Below are positions 1 to 9,006 of a stretch of DNA of 64,000 nucleotides, one piece after another. The notes beneath the pieces are model-generated. The model worked only from the letters and a program-made list of their open reading frames with translations, did no database searches and was not told where the DNA came from. A program made the position numbers and the translations under genes. The stretch is from contig NZ_VYSA01000006.1 in the NCBI RefSeq assembly GCF_008710745.1, forward strand, positions 1 to 64,000. The letters run 5' to 3'. Position 1 is the first letter of the stretch. The number at the start of each line of letters is the position of its first letter. The stretch is from Microbacterium rhizomatis (GTDB taxonomy: Bacteria; Actinomycetota; Actinomycetes; Actinomycetales; Microbacteriaceae).

Positions 1-785
1 TCAGTGCGACGACGCCTACGTCAGTGCGCCGACGCCTCTGCCGTGCGTGCGACGACGCCTGTGCCGGTGAGCCGACGCCTGTGCCGGTGCGACGGCCGCA
101 CGGGTGCAGGAGAACGCACGCACACAGGATGCTCCGGCCCTCAGCATCCTGCCGCCGAGCGTTCTCCTGTGCCGGTGCGACGACGCCCGCGTCAGGGCGA
201 CGACGCCTGCGTCAGTGCGACGACGCCTGTGCCGTGCGACGACGCCTGCATCGGTGAGCCGGCCGCACGGGTGCAGGAGAACGCACGCACACAGGATGCT
301 CCGCCCCTCAGCATCCTGCCCCCGAGCGTTCTCCTGTGCCGGTGCGACGACGCCTGCGTCAGTGCGACGACGCCTACGTCAGTGCGCCGACGCCTCTGCC
401 GTGCGTGCGACGACGCCTGTGCCGGTGAGCCGACGCCTGTGCCGGTGCGACGGCCGCACGGGTGCAGGAGAACGCACGCACACAGCATGCTCCGGCCCTC
501 AGCATCCTACCTCCCAGCGTTCTCCTGTTCCGGTGCGACGACGCCTGCGTCGGTGAGCCGGCCGCGCGGGTGCAGGAGAACGCACGCACACAGGATGCTC
601 CGCCCCTAAGCATCCTGCCTCCCAGCGTTCTCCTGTTCCGGTGCGACGACGCCTGTGCCGGTGCGACGGCCGCACGGGTGCAGGAGAACGCACGCACACA
701 GGATGCTCCGGCCCTCAGCATCCTGCCTCCCAGCGTTCTCCTGTGCCGGTGAGCCGACGCCTGTGCCAGGGCGACGACCGCGCGG
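1..785. repeat. Array of hairpin-forming intergenic repeats
   Basis: No credible gene lies here. Five copies of a roughly 75-bp element begin near 98, 265, 457, 565 and 672. Each contains nested inverted arms: GGAGAACGC pairs with GCGTTCTCC, and AGGATGCT with AGCATCCT, so each copy can fold into a long interrupted hairpin. Between copies are runs of a short degenerate unit of the type GTGCGACGACGCCT. Bases 1 to about 135 recur almost exactly from 359, giving a higher-order period of 358 bp. The array ends against the stop codon of ppk2 and continues beyond the left edge. Reading frames through it only translate the repeat. It could act as a transcription end, a REP-like element or a recombination hot spot; nothing here decides which. 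Confidence 0.85.
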
Positions 786-1691
786 CTACTCGTCGGCGGT
801 CTCCTGCTTGCCGCGCATCACCAGGAGCGGATCGGGCTTGCCCACCACATCGTCGTTGCGGCCCTCGTACTCGAACTGACCCAGGAAGAACCGCATCGCG
901 TTCAACCGCGCGCGCTTCTTGTCGTTCGAGCGGATGATCGTCCACGGCGCGTGCTTCTTGTCGGTGCGCCGGAACATCTCCTCCTTGGCCTGCGTGTAGT
1001 CCTCCCACCGGTCGAGCGAGGCGAGGTCCATGGGCGACAGCTTCCACCGGCGGACCGGGTCGAGCTGGCGGATCGCGAAGCGCGTGCGCTGCTCGGTGCG
1101 CGAGACCGAGAACCAGAACTTCGTGACATGGATGCCGGAATCGTTCAGCATCTTCTCGAACTGCGGCGCCTGGCTCATGAAGTCCTCGTACTGCTCGTCG
1201 GTGCAGAACCCCATGACCCGCTCGACGCCGGCCCGGTTGTACCAGGAGCGGTCGAACATGACGATCTCGCCGGCCGTCGGCAGGTGCTCGACGTACCGCT
1301 GGAAGTACCACTGCCCCTGCTCGCGCTCGGTGGGCTTGGTCAAGGCGACGACCCGGGAGGTGCGGGGATTGAGGTGCTCGGTGAATCGCTTGATCGTGCC
1401 GCCCTTGCCCGCGGCATCCCGCCCCTCGAAGAGGATGATCGCGCGCTTGCCGTTGTCTTCGAGCCAGTACTGGTACTTCAGCAGCTCGACCTGCAGCAGG
1501 TACTTCTCGTATTCGTACGTGTCGCGATCCAAACGCTCGTCGTACGGGTAGCCCTCCTGCCACGTGTAGACCGGATTGCCGTGGGGGTCGATCAGGTCGG
1601 GGTCGGGGGTGTGTCCGTCGCGCACCGAGTAGCCGTCCTGACGCAGCTGCTCGATGTAGTCGCGCAATCCGTCGCCGCGCTGATCGTCCAT
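786..1691 (-). CDS. ppk2: Polyphosphate kinase 2 (PPK2 family)
   Basis: A 301-residue cytosolic kinase that moves phosphate between polyphosphate and nucleotides. The Walker A loop GRDAAGKGGT lies near residue 90, and the Walker B / lid segment FDRSWYNRAGVE is characteristic of one-domain PPK2 enzymes; the length fits that class. The chosen ATG follows an AGGACAC ribosome-binding sequence; a longer upstream frame looks like low-complexity shadow. The gene is followed directly by the repeat array. The family is certain; the preferred nucleotide (ADP, GDP or AMP) cannot be read from sequence alone. Confidence 0.93.
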   Translation of the reverse strand: MDDQRGDGLRDYIEQLRQDGYSVRDGHTPDPDLIDPHGNPVYTWQEGYPYDERLDRDTYEYEKYLLQVELLKYQYWLEDNGKRAIILFEGRDAAGKGGTIKRFTEHLNPRTSRVVALTKPTEREQGQWYFQRYVEHLPTAGEIVMFDRSWYNRAGVERVMGFCTDEQYEDFMSQAPQFEKMLNDSGIHVTKFWFSVSRTEQRTRFAIRQLDPVRRWKLSPMDLASLDRWEDYTQAKEEMFRRTDKKHAPWTIIRSNDKKRARLNAMRFFLGQFEYEGRNDDVVGKPDPLLVMRGKQETADE

Positions 1692-1797
1692 GTGTCCTGC
1701 CCTCTCACCCGACCGCTCCGGCGGCGGCCCTGCGCGCATTATCCCGCCTGCGAGTGACTGCGCGGTGTCGTCCGCTCGACGAGCCGGTGCCGCGTGT

Positions 1798-3366
1798 CTA
1801 GCTGTGCTGAGGGAAGCCGAGGTTGATCCCGGTGTGCTCGGTGTGGTGGCGCGTGGCGGGGTCGAGCCAGCGGGCGGTGACGGCCTTCTCGCGGGTGAAG
1901 AAGTCGAACCCGTGGGTGCCGTAGGCCTTCGCGTCACCGAACAGCGACTTCTTCCAGCCGCCGAACGAGTGGTACGCGACCGGGACGGGGATCGGCACGT
2001 TGATGCCGATCATGCCGACCTGCACCTCGTTCTGGAATCGGCGGGCCGCGCCGCCGTCGTTCGTGAAGATCGCGGTGCCGTTGCCGAACTGGCCCGAGTT
2101 GATCAGATCCAGTCCCTCGTCGTACGACGCGACCCGCACCACCGACAGGACAGGTCCGAAGATCTCCTCCTGATAGGCGCGGGAAGACGTCGGGATGCGG
2201 TCGATCAGCGTCGGTCCGAAGAAGAACCCGTCCTCGAGCCCGTCGACGGAGAGCCCGCGACCGTCCACGACGATCGTCGCCCCGTCCGCCTCGGCGATGT
2301 CGACGTAGGAGGCGACCTTGTCGCGGTGCACGTCGGTGATGAGCGGGCCCATGTCGGGCTCCACCCCATCCACACCCGCGCCGTTGCCGATCTTGAGCCG
2401 CCCGATCCGCTCGGTGATCTTCTCGATGAGCTCATCGGCGACCGGCTCGACGGCCAGCACGACCGAGATCGCCATGCACCGCTCGCCCGCCGCGCCGAAC
2501 CCCGCGTTCACCGCCTGGTCGGCGACGAGGTCGAGGTCGGCGTCCGGGAGCACGAGCATGTGGTTCTTCGCGCCGCCGAGCGCCTGCACGCGCTTGCCGT
2601 TGCGGGATGCCGTCTCGTAGATGTACTGCGCGATCGGCGTCGACCCGACGAACGAGATCGACTGCACGACGGGGCTGTTCAGCAGCCCGTCCACGGCGAG
2701 CTTGTCGCCCTGCAGCACCGTGAACACCCCATCCGGGAGCCCCGCTTCCTTCCACAGCTGCGCCATCCACAGCGACGCCGACGGGTCCTTCTCGCTCGGC
2801 TTGAGCACGACCGCGTTGCCTGCGGCGATCGCGATCGAGAAGAACCACATCGGCACCATCGCCGGGAAGTTGAACGGCGAGATGATCCCCACCACGCCGA
2901 GGGGCTGCTTCAGGGAGTACACGTCGATCCCCGCCGAGGCATTCTCCGAGTAGCCGCCCTTGATCAGGTGCGGGAACCCGGTCGCGAGCTCCACGACCTC
3001 CTGACCGCGGAGCACTTCACCCATCGCGTCGGAGACGACCTTGCCGTGCTCGGCCGTGATGATCTCGGCCAGTTCGAGCTTGCGGGCGTTCAGCAGCTCA
3101 CGGAACGCGAACATCACCGCCTGGCGCTTCGCGATCGACCACCCCGACCACACCTCGAACCCGCGCTGCGCCGACGCGATCGCCTCATCGATCTCGGCCT
3201 GGTCGGCGAATGCGACCTGCGCCTGGACCGCTCCGGTCGCGGGGTTGTAGACCGGCGCGCTCCGCCCGCTCGACGACGCGCGCTCGGCGCCATCGATCCA
3301 ATGCGAGATCACCCGGACGGGGCCGGATTCGGTCGAGGCGGTTTCCACGGTCTCTGCGGTGGTCAT
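1798..3366 (-). CDS. mmsA: Methylmalonate-semialdehyde dehydrogenase (CoA-acylating)
   Basis: A 522-residue aldehyde dehydrogenase. SPFNFPAMVPMWF, the cofactor region KPSEKDPSAS and the catalytic segment GAAGERCMAIS (Cys nucleophile) are the MmsA/IolA variants of the ALDH motifs, distinct from ordinary aldehyde dehydrogenases. Family members convert malonate or methylmalonate semialdehyde with CoA and NAD to acetyl- or propionyl-CoA, in valine or myo-inositol breakdown. No inositol or valine pathway genes flank it, so the pathway is not settled. The next gene upstream on the same strand ends its coding region 140 bp away. Confidence 0.92.
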   Translation of the reverse strand: MTTAETVETASTESGPVRVISHWIDGAERASSSGRSAPVYNPATGAVQAQVAFADQAEIDEAIASAQRGFEVWSGWSIAKRQAVMFAFRELLNARKLELAEIITAEHGKVVSDAMGEVLRGQEVVELATGFPHLIKGGYSENASAGIDVYSLKQPLGVVGIISPFNFPAMVPMWFFSIAIAAGNAVVLKPSEKDPSASLWMAQLWKEAGLPDGVFTVLQGDKLAVDGLLNSPVVQSISFVGSTPIAQYIYETASRNGKRVQALGGAKNHMLVLPDADLDLVADQAVNAGFGAAGERCMAISVVLAVEPVADELIEKITERIGRLKIGNGAGVDGVEPDMGPLITDVHRDKVASYVDIAEADGATIVVDGRGLSVDGLEDGFFFGPTLIDRIPTSSRAYQEEIFGPVLSVVRVASYDEGLDLINSGQFGNGTAIFTNDGGAARRFQNEVQVGMIGINVPIPVPVAYHSFGGWKKSLFGDAKAYGTHGFDFFTREKAVTARWLDPATRHHTEHTGINLGFPQHS

Positions 3367-3505
3367 GATTGGCTCCTTCGCGCGTCAGGTCGCCGACGTG
3401 CACGGTCATGGATGTGCACGAAGGTCGAGGTGCACGCGATCGAGGCTACCTCCGCAGCGCCCCGTTCAGGAGGTCCCGGTCGGATGGTGCGGCCCGTCGG
3501 TCGGC

Positions 3506-4306
3506 TCAGATGGTCGCGACCGAGCCGGCGTCCACGCGATAGTTCGACCCGTTCACGAACGATGCCCGGTCGGAGCAGAGGAAGGCGATGACATCGGCGA
3601 CCTCCTCCGGCTCGCCCCGGCGCCCGAGCTCCATGTACGGCCGTTCCTCCGCGAGGAACGACGCGATCGCCTCCTTCGTGGAGACGCCGAGCTCACCCGC
3701 GCGCTTCTGCATCATCGCGTCCGTCATCGGCGTGTGGATGAAAGCGGGCGACACGGCGTTCACGAGCAGCCCCTCTGACGCGTACGAACGCGACAGTCCC
3801 TTCGACAGAGCGAGGATGCCGGCCTTCGCGGCGCAGTACGGAAGCTCATCGTCGTACGGCTGGACGGCATCCTCCGACGCGACGAAGACGAGCCGCCCCC
3901 ACCCGCCCTTGCGCAGGGAGGGGAGGAACTGACGTACGAGCCGCACCGGCCCGAGCAGGTCGATCTCGACGGTCTTGACCCATCCTTCGTCGCTGATCTC
4001 GTGGAAGAGCCCCTGGGCGCCGGTCACTCCCGCGGCCTGGACGAGGATGTCGATGTCACCCACCGCGTCCTGCACCGATGCGTGCAGGGCCTCGAGGGAA
4101 TCGAGGCTGGTGATATCGGCGGCGAACGCGTGCAGCCTGCCGCGCTTCGGCTCCAGTCGCGCGGCAGTCGCGTCGAGCTTGTCCTGATCCTGGTCGGAGA
4201 TCACGACGGTGGCGCCCTCTTCCAGGAGCAGGCGAGCGGTGTGCCAGCCGATGCCCGAATCGGCGCCGGTGATGAGTGCGGTGCGGTGTGCGATGCCCAG
4301 GTCCAT
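3506..4306 (-). CDS. SDR family oxidoreductase
   Basis: A 266-residue short-chain dehydrogenase. The N-terminal cofactor motif is TGADSGIG, the catalytic segment contains YCAAK preceded by a VASED serine region, and the C-terminus VNGSNYRVDAGS is the usual SDR dimer end. The start lies 6 bp after the stop of the GH15 gene, so the two are very probably co-transcribed. Substrate unknown. Confidence 0.88.
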   Translation of the reverse strand: MDLGIAHRTALITGADSGIGWHTARLLLEEGATVVISDQDQDKLDATAARLEPKRGRLHAFAADITSLDSLEALHASVQDAVGDIDILVQAAGVTGAQGLFHEISDEGWVKTVEIDLLGPVRLVRQFLPSLRKGGWGRLVFVASEDAVQPYDDELPYCAAKAGILALSKGLSRSYASEGLLVNAVSPAFIHTPMTDAMMQKRAGELGVSTKEAIASFLAEERPYMELGRRGEPEEVADVIAFLCSDRASFVNGSNYRVDAGSVATI

Positions 4307-4312
4307 GTCGGG

Positions 4313-6154
4313 TCATCCTCTCTTCTCGTGTCGTCTTGTCGGCACGGTCGAGGCGCCCGGGGTGAGCTCGTCGATCGTGATCGCCGCGGTGATCAGGGCC
4401 AGGTGGCTGAGGGCCTGCGGCAGGTTCCCCCAGAAAGAGCCGTCGGCAGGATCGATCATCTCGGCGAGCAGGCCGACGTCGTTGCTCTGCTCGACGAGCT
4501 CGTCCATCAGCGCGACCGCCTCGTGGTGTCTGCCCACGCACGCGAGCGCCGTCGCCCGCCAGAACCCGCACGCGACGAACGCCGCCTCCTCCTGCTGGAC
4601 ACCGGAGTACCGATAGAGATGGGGTCCGTCGCCCAGCGAGGCCGAGATCGCATCGATCGTCGCCGACATCCTGGGCCCGCGGTCGAATCCGCTCATCGCG
4701 TGCAGCAGCACGGATGCGTCGAGGTCGTCCGAACCGGGATGCATCACGTAGGCCTGCGCAGCCTCCGACCAGCAGTTCTCGTGGATCCACGCAGCGATGC
4801 GATCGCGCTCGATGCGCCAGCGGTCCGAGCTCCCGGAGACCTGGCCGGCGTCGGCGAGGTGGATCGCATCGCCCAGGGCCTGCCAGCATCCCATCTTCGA
4901 TGACGTGTAGTGCTCGACATCGGGAAGCTCCCACATGCCGGCGTCGCGATTGCGCCACACGTCGCACGTGCGATCGGCGATCTCCGCGAGCATCCGCCCC
5001 GTCTCGATATCCAACACGTTGCCCGCGTCGACGTACGTGCGGCAGATGGCGAACAGGTCGCCGTACACACCGAGCTGCAGCTGGCCCTGGGCGGGGTTGC
5101 CGGTGACGACGGGTCCGATACCGCGCCAGCCGTCGACGTCGTGCTCTTGCACGCCCTGGGGCACGCCGCCGTCCAGGTCGTAGAAGATGTGCAGCTCCGG
5201 CCCGTTGTCGCGGACCGTCCGCAGCAGCCACGAGAGCGCCGCATGCGTCTCTTCGCGCAGCCCGAATCGCACGAGGGCGTCGGTCGTGTATGCGAGGTCG
5301 CGCACCCACGCGAAGCGGTAGTCCCAGTTCTTTCCGCCGCGGCGGCTCTCGGGGAGAGAGGTCGTGCCGGCTGCGGCGATCGCGCCGCTGGGGCTGAAGA
5401 TCAGGAGCTTGAGGGCCAGCGCGCTGCGCTGCACGTGCGTGCGCCACGGCCCGTCGTACGAGAACTCCCGCGACCAGGTCCGCCAGTTCGCGATCGTGCG
5501 ATCGATCCCCTCATCGACGATCGCCGGGTCGGGAAGGTGCAGCGGCTCGTCGTGGGTCGCGACGATCACGAGGAGGTGACGCGACCCGGCGCGGGTCGTG
5601 AACGATCCGGACAGCTCGGGCGCGGCATCCTCCGCGTGCGCCCGGCGACGGGGGCCGTGATCTCTGCCGACCGTCGCGATCGTCGTCCGGCCCGAGCGGA
5701 TGATGGGGCCTCGCGTGGTCTCTTCGATCCAGGGCGACGCGGTGCCCAGCGCCGTGCCCGGGCGCACCCGCCAGCGGAACCTCATGGCTCCGCTGATCCC
5801 GTCGATCCGGCGTGCGAGCTCAGCCCACGGCAGCCGTCCGGCGACGCCGGTGACGAGCGCATCGGTCACCGTGGCCTTTGCGTCGGCCGTCGTGAAGGTC
5901 GTCCGCAGCACGTTCGTGCCGGAGACGTAGCCGCGCCGCACGGTGTACGCGCCGACCGGCTCGAGCTCGATGCACCCACCGGTCTCGTCGTCGAGCAGCC
6001 GGGCGAAGACCGGTTGCGAGCCGAGGTCGGGGATCGGCATCCAATCGACCTGACCGCGCATGCCGATGAGCGCGACCGTGCGTCCGTCGCCGATCACCGC
6101 GTAACTGCGCAGATCCTCCCCGGCAGGTTCGACCGGCCCGTCCCGTTCACTCAT
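4313..6154 (-). CDS. Glycoside hydrolase family 15 (trehalase/glucoamylase-like)
   Basis: A 613-residue protein with a beta-rich N-terminal domain of the trehalase-like type (starting SYAVIGDGRTVALIG) and a C-terminal (alpha/alpha)6 barrel typical of GH15. Barrel segments visible include NWDYRFAWVRD and EHDVDGWRGIG, and the late segment CGFWRATALACVGR is typical of GH15. Actinobacterial relatives include trehalases as well as glucoamylase-like and oligosaccharide hydrolases, so the sugar is not assigned. No signal peptide is seen, suggesting a cytosolic enzyme. ATG at 6154 is preferred over a GTG nine bases upstream. It leads a two-gene unit with the SDR gene at 3506. Confidence 0.88.
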   Translation of the reverse strand: MSERDGPVEPAGEDLRSYAVIGDGRTVALIGMRGQVDWMPIPDLGSQPVFARLLDDETGGCIELEPVGAYTVRRGYVSGTNVLRTTFTTADAKATVTDALVTGVAGRLPWAELARRIDGISGAMRFRWRVRPGTALGTASPWIEETTRGPIIRSGRTTIATVGRDHGPRRRAHAEDAAPELSGSFTTRAGSRHLLVIVATHDEPLHLPDPAIVDEGIDRTIANWRTWSREFSYDGPWRTHVQRSALALKLLIFSPSGAIAAAGTTSLPESRRGGKNWDYRFAWVRDLAYTTDALVRFGLREETHAALSWLLRTVRDNGPELHIFYDLDGGVPQGVQEHDVDGWRGIGPVVTGNPAQGQLQLGVYGDLFAICRTYVDAGNVLDIETGRMLAEIADRTCDVWRNRDAGMWELPDVEHYTSSKMGCWQALGDAIHLADAGQVSGSSDRWRIERDRIAAWIHENCWSEAAQAYVMHPGSDDLDASVLLHAMSGFDRGPRMSATIDAISASLGDGPHLYRYSGVQQEEAAFVACGFWRATALACVGRHHEAVALMDELVEQSNDVGLLAEMIDPADGSFWGNLPQALSHLALITAAITIDELTPGASTVPTRRHEKRG

Positions 6155-6327
6155 CCCGACCACGGTACGTTGCCGCCCTTCCTCCTCACGGGGGCTTGCG
6201 CGGCTGCGCGATCTGCGCCAGCACCCTTCTCAAGCCCCTGGGGGCAGCGGTGGCGCGCACGTAGACGACGGGACGCCGGGGCGCAAGCCCGGGTCGCGCG
6301 CGGGGGCGTGTGCGTAGCGTCGGCGGC

Positions 6328-7218
6328 ATGGCTGACATGTACACCGCACAAGATCCGACCACGCAGTTCCCCCGGCCTCCGTTCCCCCCGCAGCAGCAGG
6401 ACGCGCCGGGAGACATCCACAAGATGGATCCCGCACCCGACCACGGTGAGAAGACCTACATCGGCAAGGGCCGGCTCCCCGGCCGCAAGGCCCTCGTGAC
6501 CGGGGCCGACTCGGGCATCGGGCGGGCCGTCGCGATCGCTTACGCCCGCGAGGGCGCCGACGTCGCCCTGAGCTACCTCGCCGCCGAGCAGAAGCAGGCG
6601 GAGGAGGTCGCCGAGCTCATCCGCGCCGAGGGCCGCACGGCCGTGCTCATCCCGGGCGACCTGCAGGTCGAGCAGGCGAACATCGACGCGGTCGACAAGA
6701 CCGTCGCCGAACTCGGCGGGCTCGACATCCTCGTCATCAACGCCGGTACCATGCCGACGGTCGACAGCATCGACGACTTCGAGACCACGACACTCGATCA
6801 CGTCACCAAGACCAACATCTACCCGTTGTTCTGGCTCACGAAGGCGGCATCGCCCCACCTCGAGCCCGGCGCCTCGATCATCACGACCTCGAGCGTCCAG
6901 GGCTTCCAGCCGTCGCCGTCGCTCGCCGAATACGCGGTGTCGAAGGCCGGCATCGCGAACTGGACCCGGGCGATGTCGCAGCAGCTCATCGAGCGGGGCA
7001 TCCGGGTCAACGGCGTTGCGCCGGGCCCGATCTGGACCCCCCTCCAGCCGGCGTTCGTCCCCAACGAGAAGATCGAGGAGTTCGGCTCGCAGACCCCGAT
7101 CGGGCGTGCCGGCCAGCCCGTGGAGCTCGCGCCCGCGTTCGTGTTCCTCGCATCGCAGGAGTCGAGCTACGTCATCGGCGAGACGATCGCCGTCACGGGC
7201 GGGATGCCGGTGCACTGA
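6328..7218 (+). CDS. SDR oxidoreductase with proline-rich N-terminus
   Basis: A 296-residue short-chain dehydrogenase of the extended YdaD/YghA-like type: a proline- and glutamine-rich lead (PPFPPQQQDAPGD, residues 18-30), then the cofactor motif TGADSGIGRA, the NAG strand, a TTSSVQG serine region, the YAVSK catalytic pair and the closing VTGGMPVH. Relatives are often general-stress proteins, but no such control is visible here. The start is the ATG of MADMYTAQD; a GTG 18 bases upstream is less likely. The gene is divergent from the GH15 gene across about 170 bp. Confidence 0.88.
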   Translation: MADMYTAQDPTTQFPRPPFPPQQQDAPGDIHKMDPAPDHGEKTYIGKGRLPGRKALVTGADSGIGRAVAIAYAREGADVALSYLAAEQKQAEEVAELIRAEGRTAVLIPGDLQVEQANIDAVDKTVAELGGLDILVINAGTMPTVDSIDDFETTTLDHVTKTNIYPLFWLTKAASPHLEPGASIITTSSVQGFQPSPSLAEYAVSKAGIANWTRAMSQQLIERGIRVNGVAPGPIWTPLQPAFVPNEKIEEFGSQTPIGRAGQPVELAPAFVFLASQESSYVIGETIAVTGGMPVH

Positions 7219-7308
7219 ACCCGACCCGGGGCCCTGGGGCCGTCCGCCTCAGGGCCCCGGATCGCCCGCGAGAGCCGGTCATGGCAGACTTGCGAAACGG
7301 GAGGACGA

Positions 7309-7638
7309 GTGGGAAAGCTGATCTATGGCGCCCCGACGTGGTCGGTGGAGTTCGATGACAGGGCGCTGGCGCACCTGCGGATCGTGATGATGGCGAAGCT
7401 GCGGCGTGCCGAGAGCTTCTCCTTCTCATGGAAGTTCGAGGCCGCCTACGGGAGCGGCCGGAGCTCGCTGTGGCTCCACCCCGCCATCCCGCTGCAGTTC
7501 GAGTTCTACGGGGGCCGCGAGCCCGCGCTCAACCGCGCATGGATCGAGGAGCTCATGCTCACCGCCAACAGTCCCGGAGGCCTCGAGCTCACCCCCGAGC
7601 CGGGAACGGCGGCAGCCCGCACAGCAGGACGCGCGTAG
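7309..7638 (+). CDS. DUF7882-type small conserved protein
   Basis: A 109-residue protein starting with GTG after a GGGAGGA ribosome-binding sequence. Its pattern (MGKLIYG, DDRALAHL, SLWLHPAIPLQFEFYG, LNRAWIEELM) matches a small family widespread in Microbacteriaceae, often miscalled as a DNA ligase fragment. No catalytic motif is visible and the function is unknown. It is followed 31 bp later by another small gene on the same strand. Confidence 0.82.
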   Translation: MGKLIYGAPTWSVEFDDRALAHLRIVMMAKLRRAESFSFSWKFEAAYGSGRSSLWLHPAIPLQFEFYGGREPALNRAWIEELMLTANSPGGLELTPEPGTAAARTAGRA

Positions 7639-7669
7639 CCGCACGCGTCGCAGAGATGAAAAGGTCCAG

Positions 7670-7927
7670 ATGACTAGTGTGAACCGACTCACCGTCGACG
7701 GTCGCGACTACTTCCTGCCCGACCCGGTGACCGAGCTGCGGGAGCAGATCCTCGCCGCGGTCAAGGCGGGCGGCGGGTACGTCAACATCCCGCCGCTGCG
7801 GTCCGGCCCGGGGATCGACATCCTGTTCTCTCCCGGGATGCCGGTGGTGTGGACGCGCATCGACGTGGGCGGCGAGCCCGACTCGTCCGAGCCCGACGTC
7901 ATCGAGGACTCGTACCCCGACGTGTGA
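7670..7927 (+). CDS. Small acidic hypothetical protein
   Basis: An 85-residue protein (MTSVNRLTVDGRDYFLPDPV at the start) with an acidic tail EDSYPDV. A ribosome-binding site AAGG lies a few bases before the ATG. No known domain is recognised; the layout suggests a small alpha/beta fold. It probably shares a transcript with the DUF7882-type gene upstream, and is convergent with the EAL gene. Confidence 0.72.
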   Translation: MTSVNRLTVDGRDYFLPDPVTELREQILAAVKAGGGYVNIPPLRSGPGIDILFSPGMPVVWTRIDVGGEPDSSEPDVIEDSYPDV

Positions 7928-7936
7928 TCGGGGGGC

Positions 7937-8689
7937 TCAGAGCGCCTCGACGTCGCTCGTGCTCATCGGGGCCGCGAAGAGGTATCCCTGCGCACGATCG
8001 CAGCCGAGGTCGCGCGCATACGCGAGGTGCTCCTCGGTCTCGACGCCTTCTGCGACGATCCGCAGACCGCGATCACGCGCGCGCTCGACACCTTCCCGCA
8101 GCGCGCGTCCGGCCTTCCGGCTCGCGCTCTGGATGAGCGACCTGTCGAGTTTGACCTCGGTGAGAGGCAGAAGCTGCATCTGCGCCAGCGAGGCGTGGCC
8201 GGTGCCGAAGTCGTCGAGCGACACCCCCACTCCGAGCGCGCGCACCTCTTCGAGACGCGGCACGATCACTGACATGTCCGACACGGGCATCGACTCGGTG
8301 ATCTCGATCGTCATCGTCGGTGCACCCGGCGAGCGCTTCGCCGCCTGAGCGATCAGGTAGTCGACGAACGATGAGCGGGTGAGCTGCATCGACGACACGT
8401 TGACCGACACATCGATCGCTCGCCCGGTAGCGACGAATCGATCGTGCATCGCGAGGCACTCGTCGAGCATGAAGCGACCGAGGTCGTGAATGATCCCCGA
8501 TCGCTCCGCGGCCGGGATGAACACGTCGGGGCCGACCGCCTCGCCATCCGCGCGCCGCCACCGGCACAGCGCCTCGACGGCGCAGATCTGCTCACCGCGC
8601 AGGTCGATCTGGGGCTGATACAGCGCGTACAGGTCGCCGTGAGCGAGGGCTGTGGCGAGGTCAGCCGACAGGTTGTCCAGATCGAGCAT
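7937..8689 (-). CDS. EAL-domain cyclic-di-GMP phosphodiesterase
   Basis: A 250-residue stand-alone EAL domain. The signature appears as AVEALCRW, the metal-binding pair as SLDDFGTGHAS and the late catalytic glutamate in IVAEGVETEEH. NVSSMQL and EITESM are also present, so it should be an active enzyme hydrolysing c-di-GMP to pGpG. There is no sensor domain or membrane segment. It is divergent from a diguanylate cyclase 317 bp away, suggesting that the two set a local c-di-GMP balance. Confidence 0.9.
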   Translation of the reverse strand: MLDLDNLSADLATALAHGDLYALYQPQIDLRGEQICAVEALCRWRRADGEAVGPDVFIPAAERSGIIHDLGRFMLDECLAMHDRFVATGRAIDVSVNVSSMQLTRSSFVDYLIAQAAKRSPGAPTMTIEITESMPVSDMSVIVPRLEEVRALGVGVSLDDFGTGHASLAQMQLLPLTEVKLDRSLIQSASRKAGRALREGVERARDRGLRIVAEGVETEEHLAYARDLGCDRAQGYLFAAPMSTSDVEAL

Positions 8690-9006
8690 CCTTCACTCAT
8701 TCATTTTCTCGGCTGATCGGACAAGGCCCCGCACCCCGTGCGAGATGAGCGTATAGTGCGCCCCGGCATCCGAACTCGGTCTCACCGTCATCTTCATCTA
8801 CGATTCGATATGAGTCCGTCTCGCACACGGCGTTCACGTCGTTCCTCGGGAGAATCAGTGGCATCACGACTGTCGGGCGACGTCATCCGTCGCCACAACG
8901 AGGCCAAGGGCCGGGGCCGCTCCGGTCGGCCGATGACTCATACACGCGAATCCGGTCGCGGTCAATCCCCCGCAAGCCCGGCCGCCACCACCCGCGTCAG
9001 CGCCTC
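8690..9006. promoter_or_regulatory. Divergent control region between EAL and GGDEF genes
   Basis: These 317 bases lie between the divergent starts of the c-di-GMP hydrolase and cyclase genes. A possible -10 hexamer TATAGT lies at 8752-8757 facing right, without a convincing -35 at normal spacing. An open frame on the plus strand (8738 to about 9010) is arginine- and serine-rich and shows no gene-like pattern. The region probably holds both promoters; no riboswitch-like fold was recognised. Confidence 0.4.

Noticed and set aside
1..780. CRISPR array at the left end
   Set aside because: Repeat and spacer lengths are irregular, the spacers are themselves repeats, and no cas gene is near.
4..937. 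Several long open frames on both strands through the left repeat array
   Set aside because: They only translate the repeats (Arg/Pro-rich, repeated peptides), have no domains, and overlap in many frames.
1690..3591. 633-aa plus-strand frame opposite mmsA
   Set aside because: Antisense shadow caused by high GC; rich in Arg/Asp/Val with no domain, while the minus strand encodes a clear dehydrogenase.
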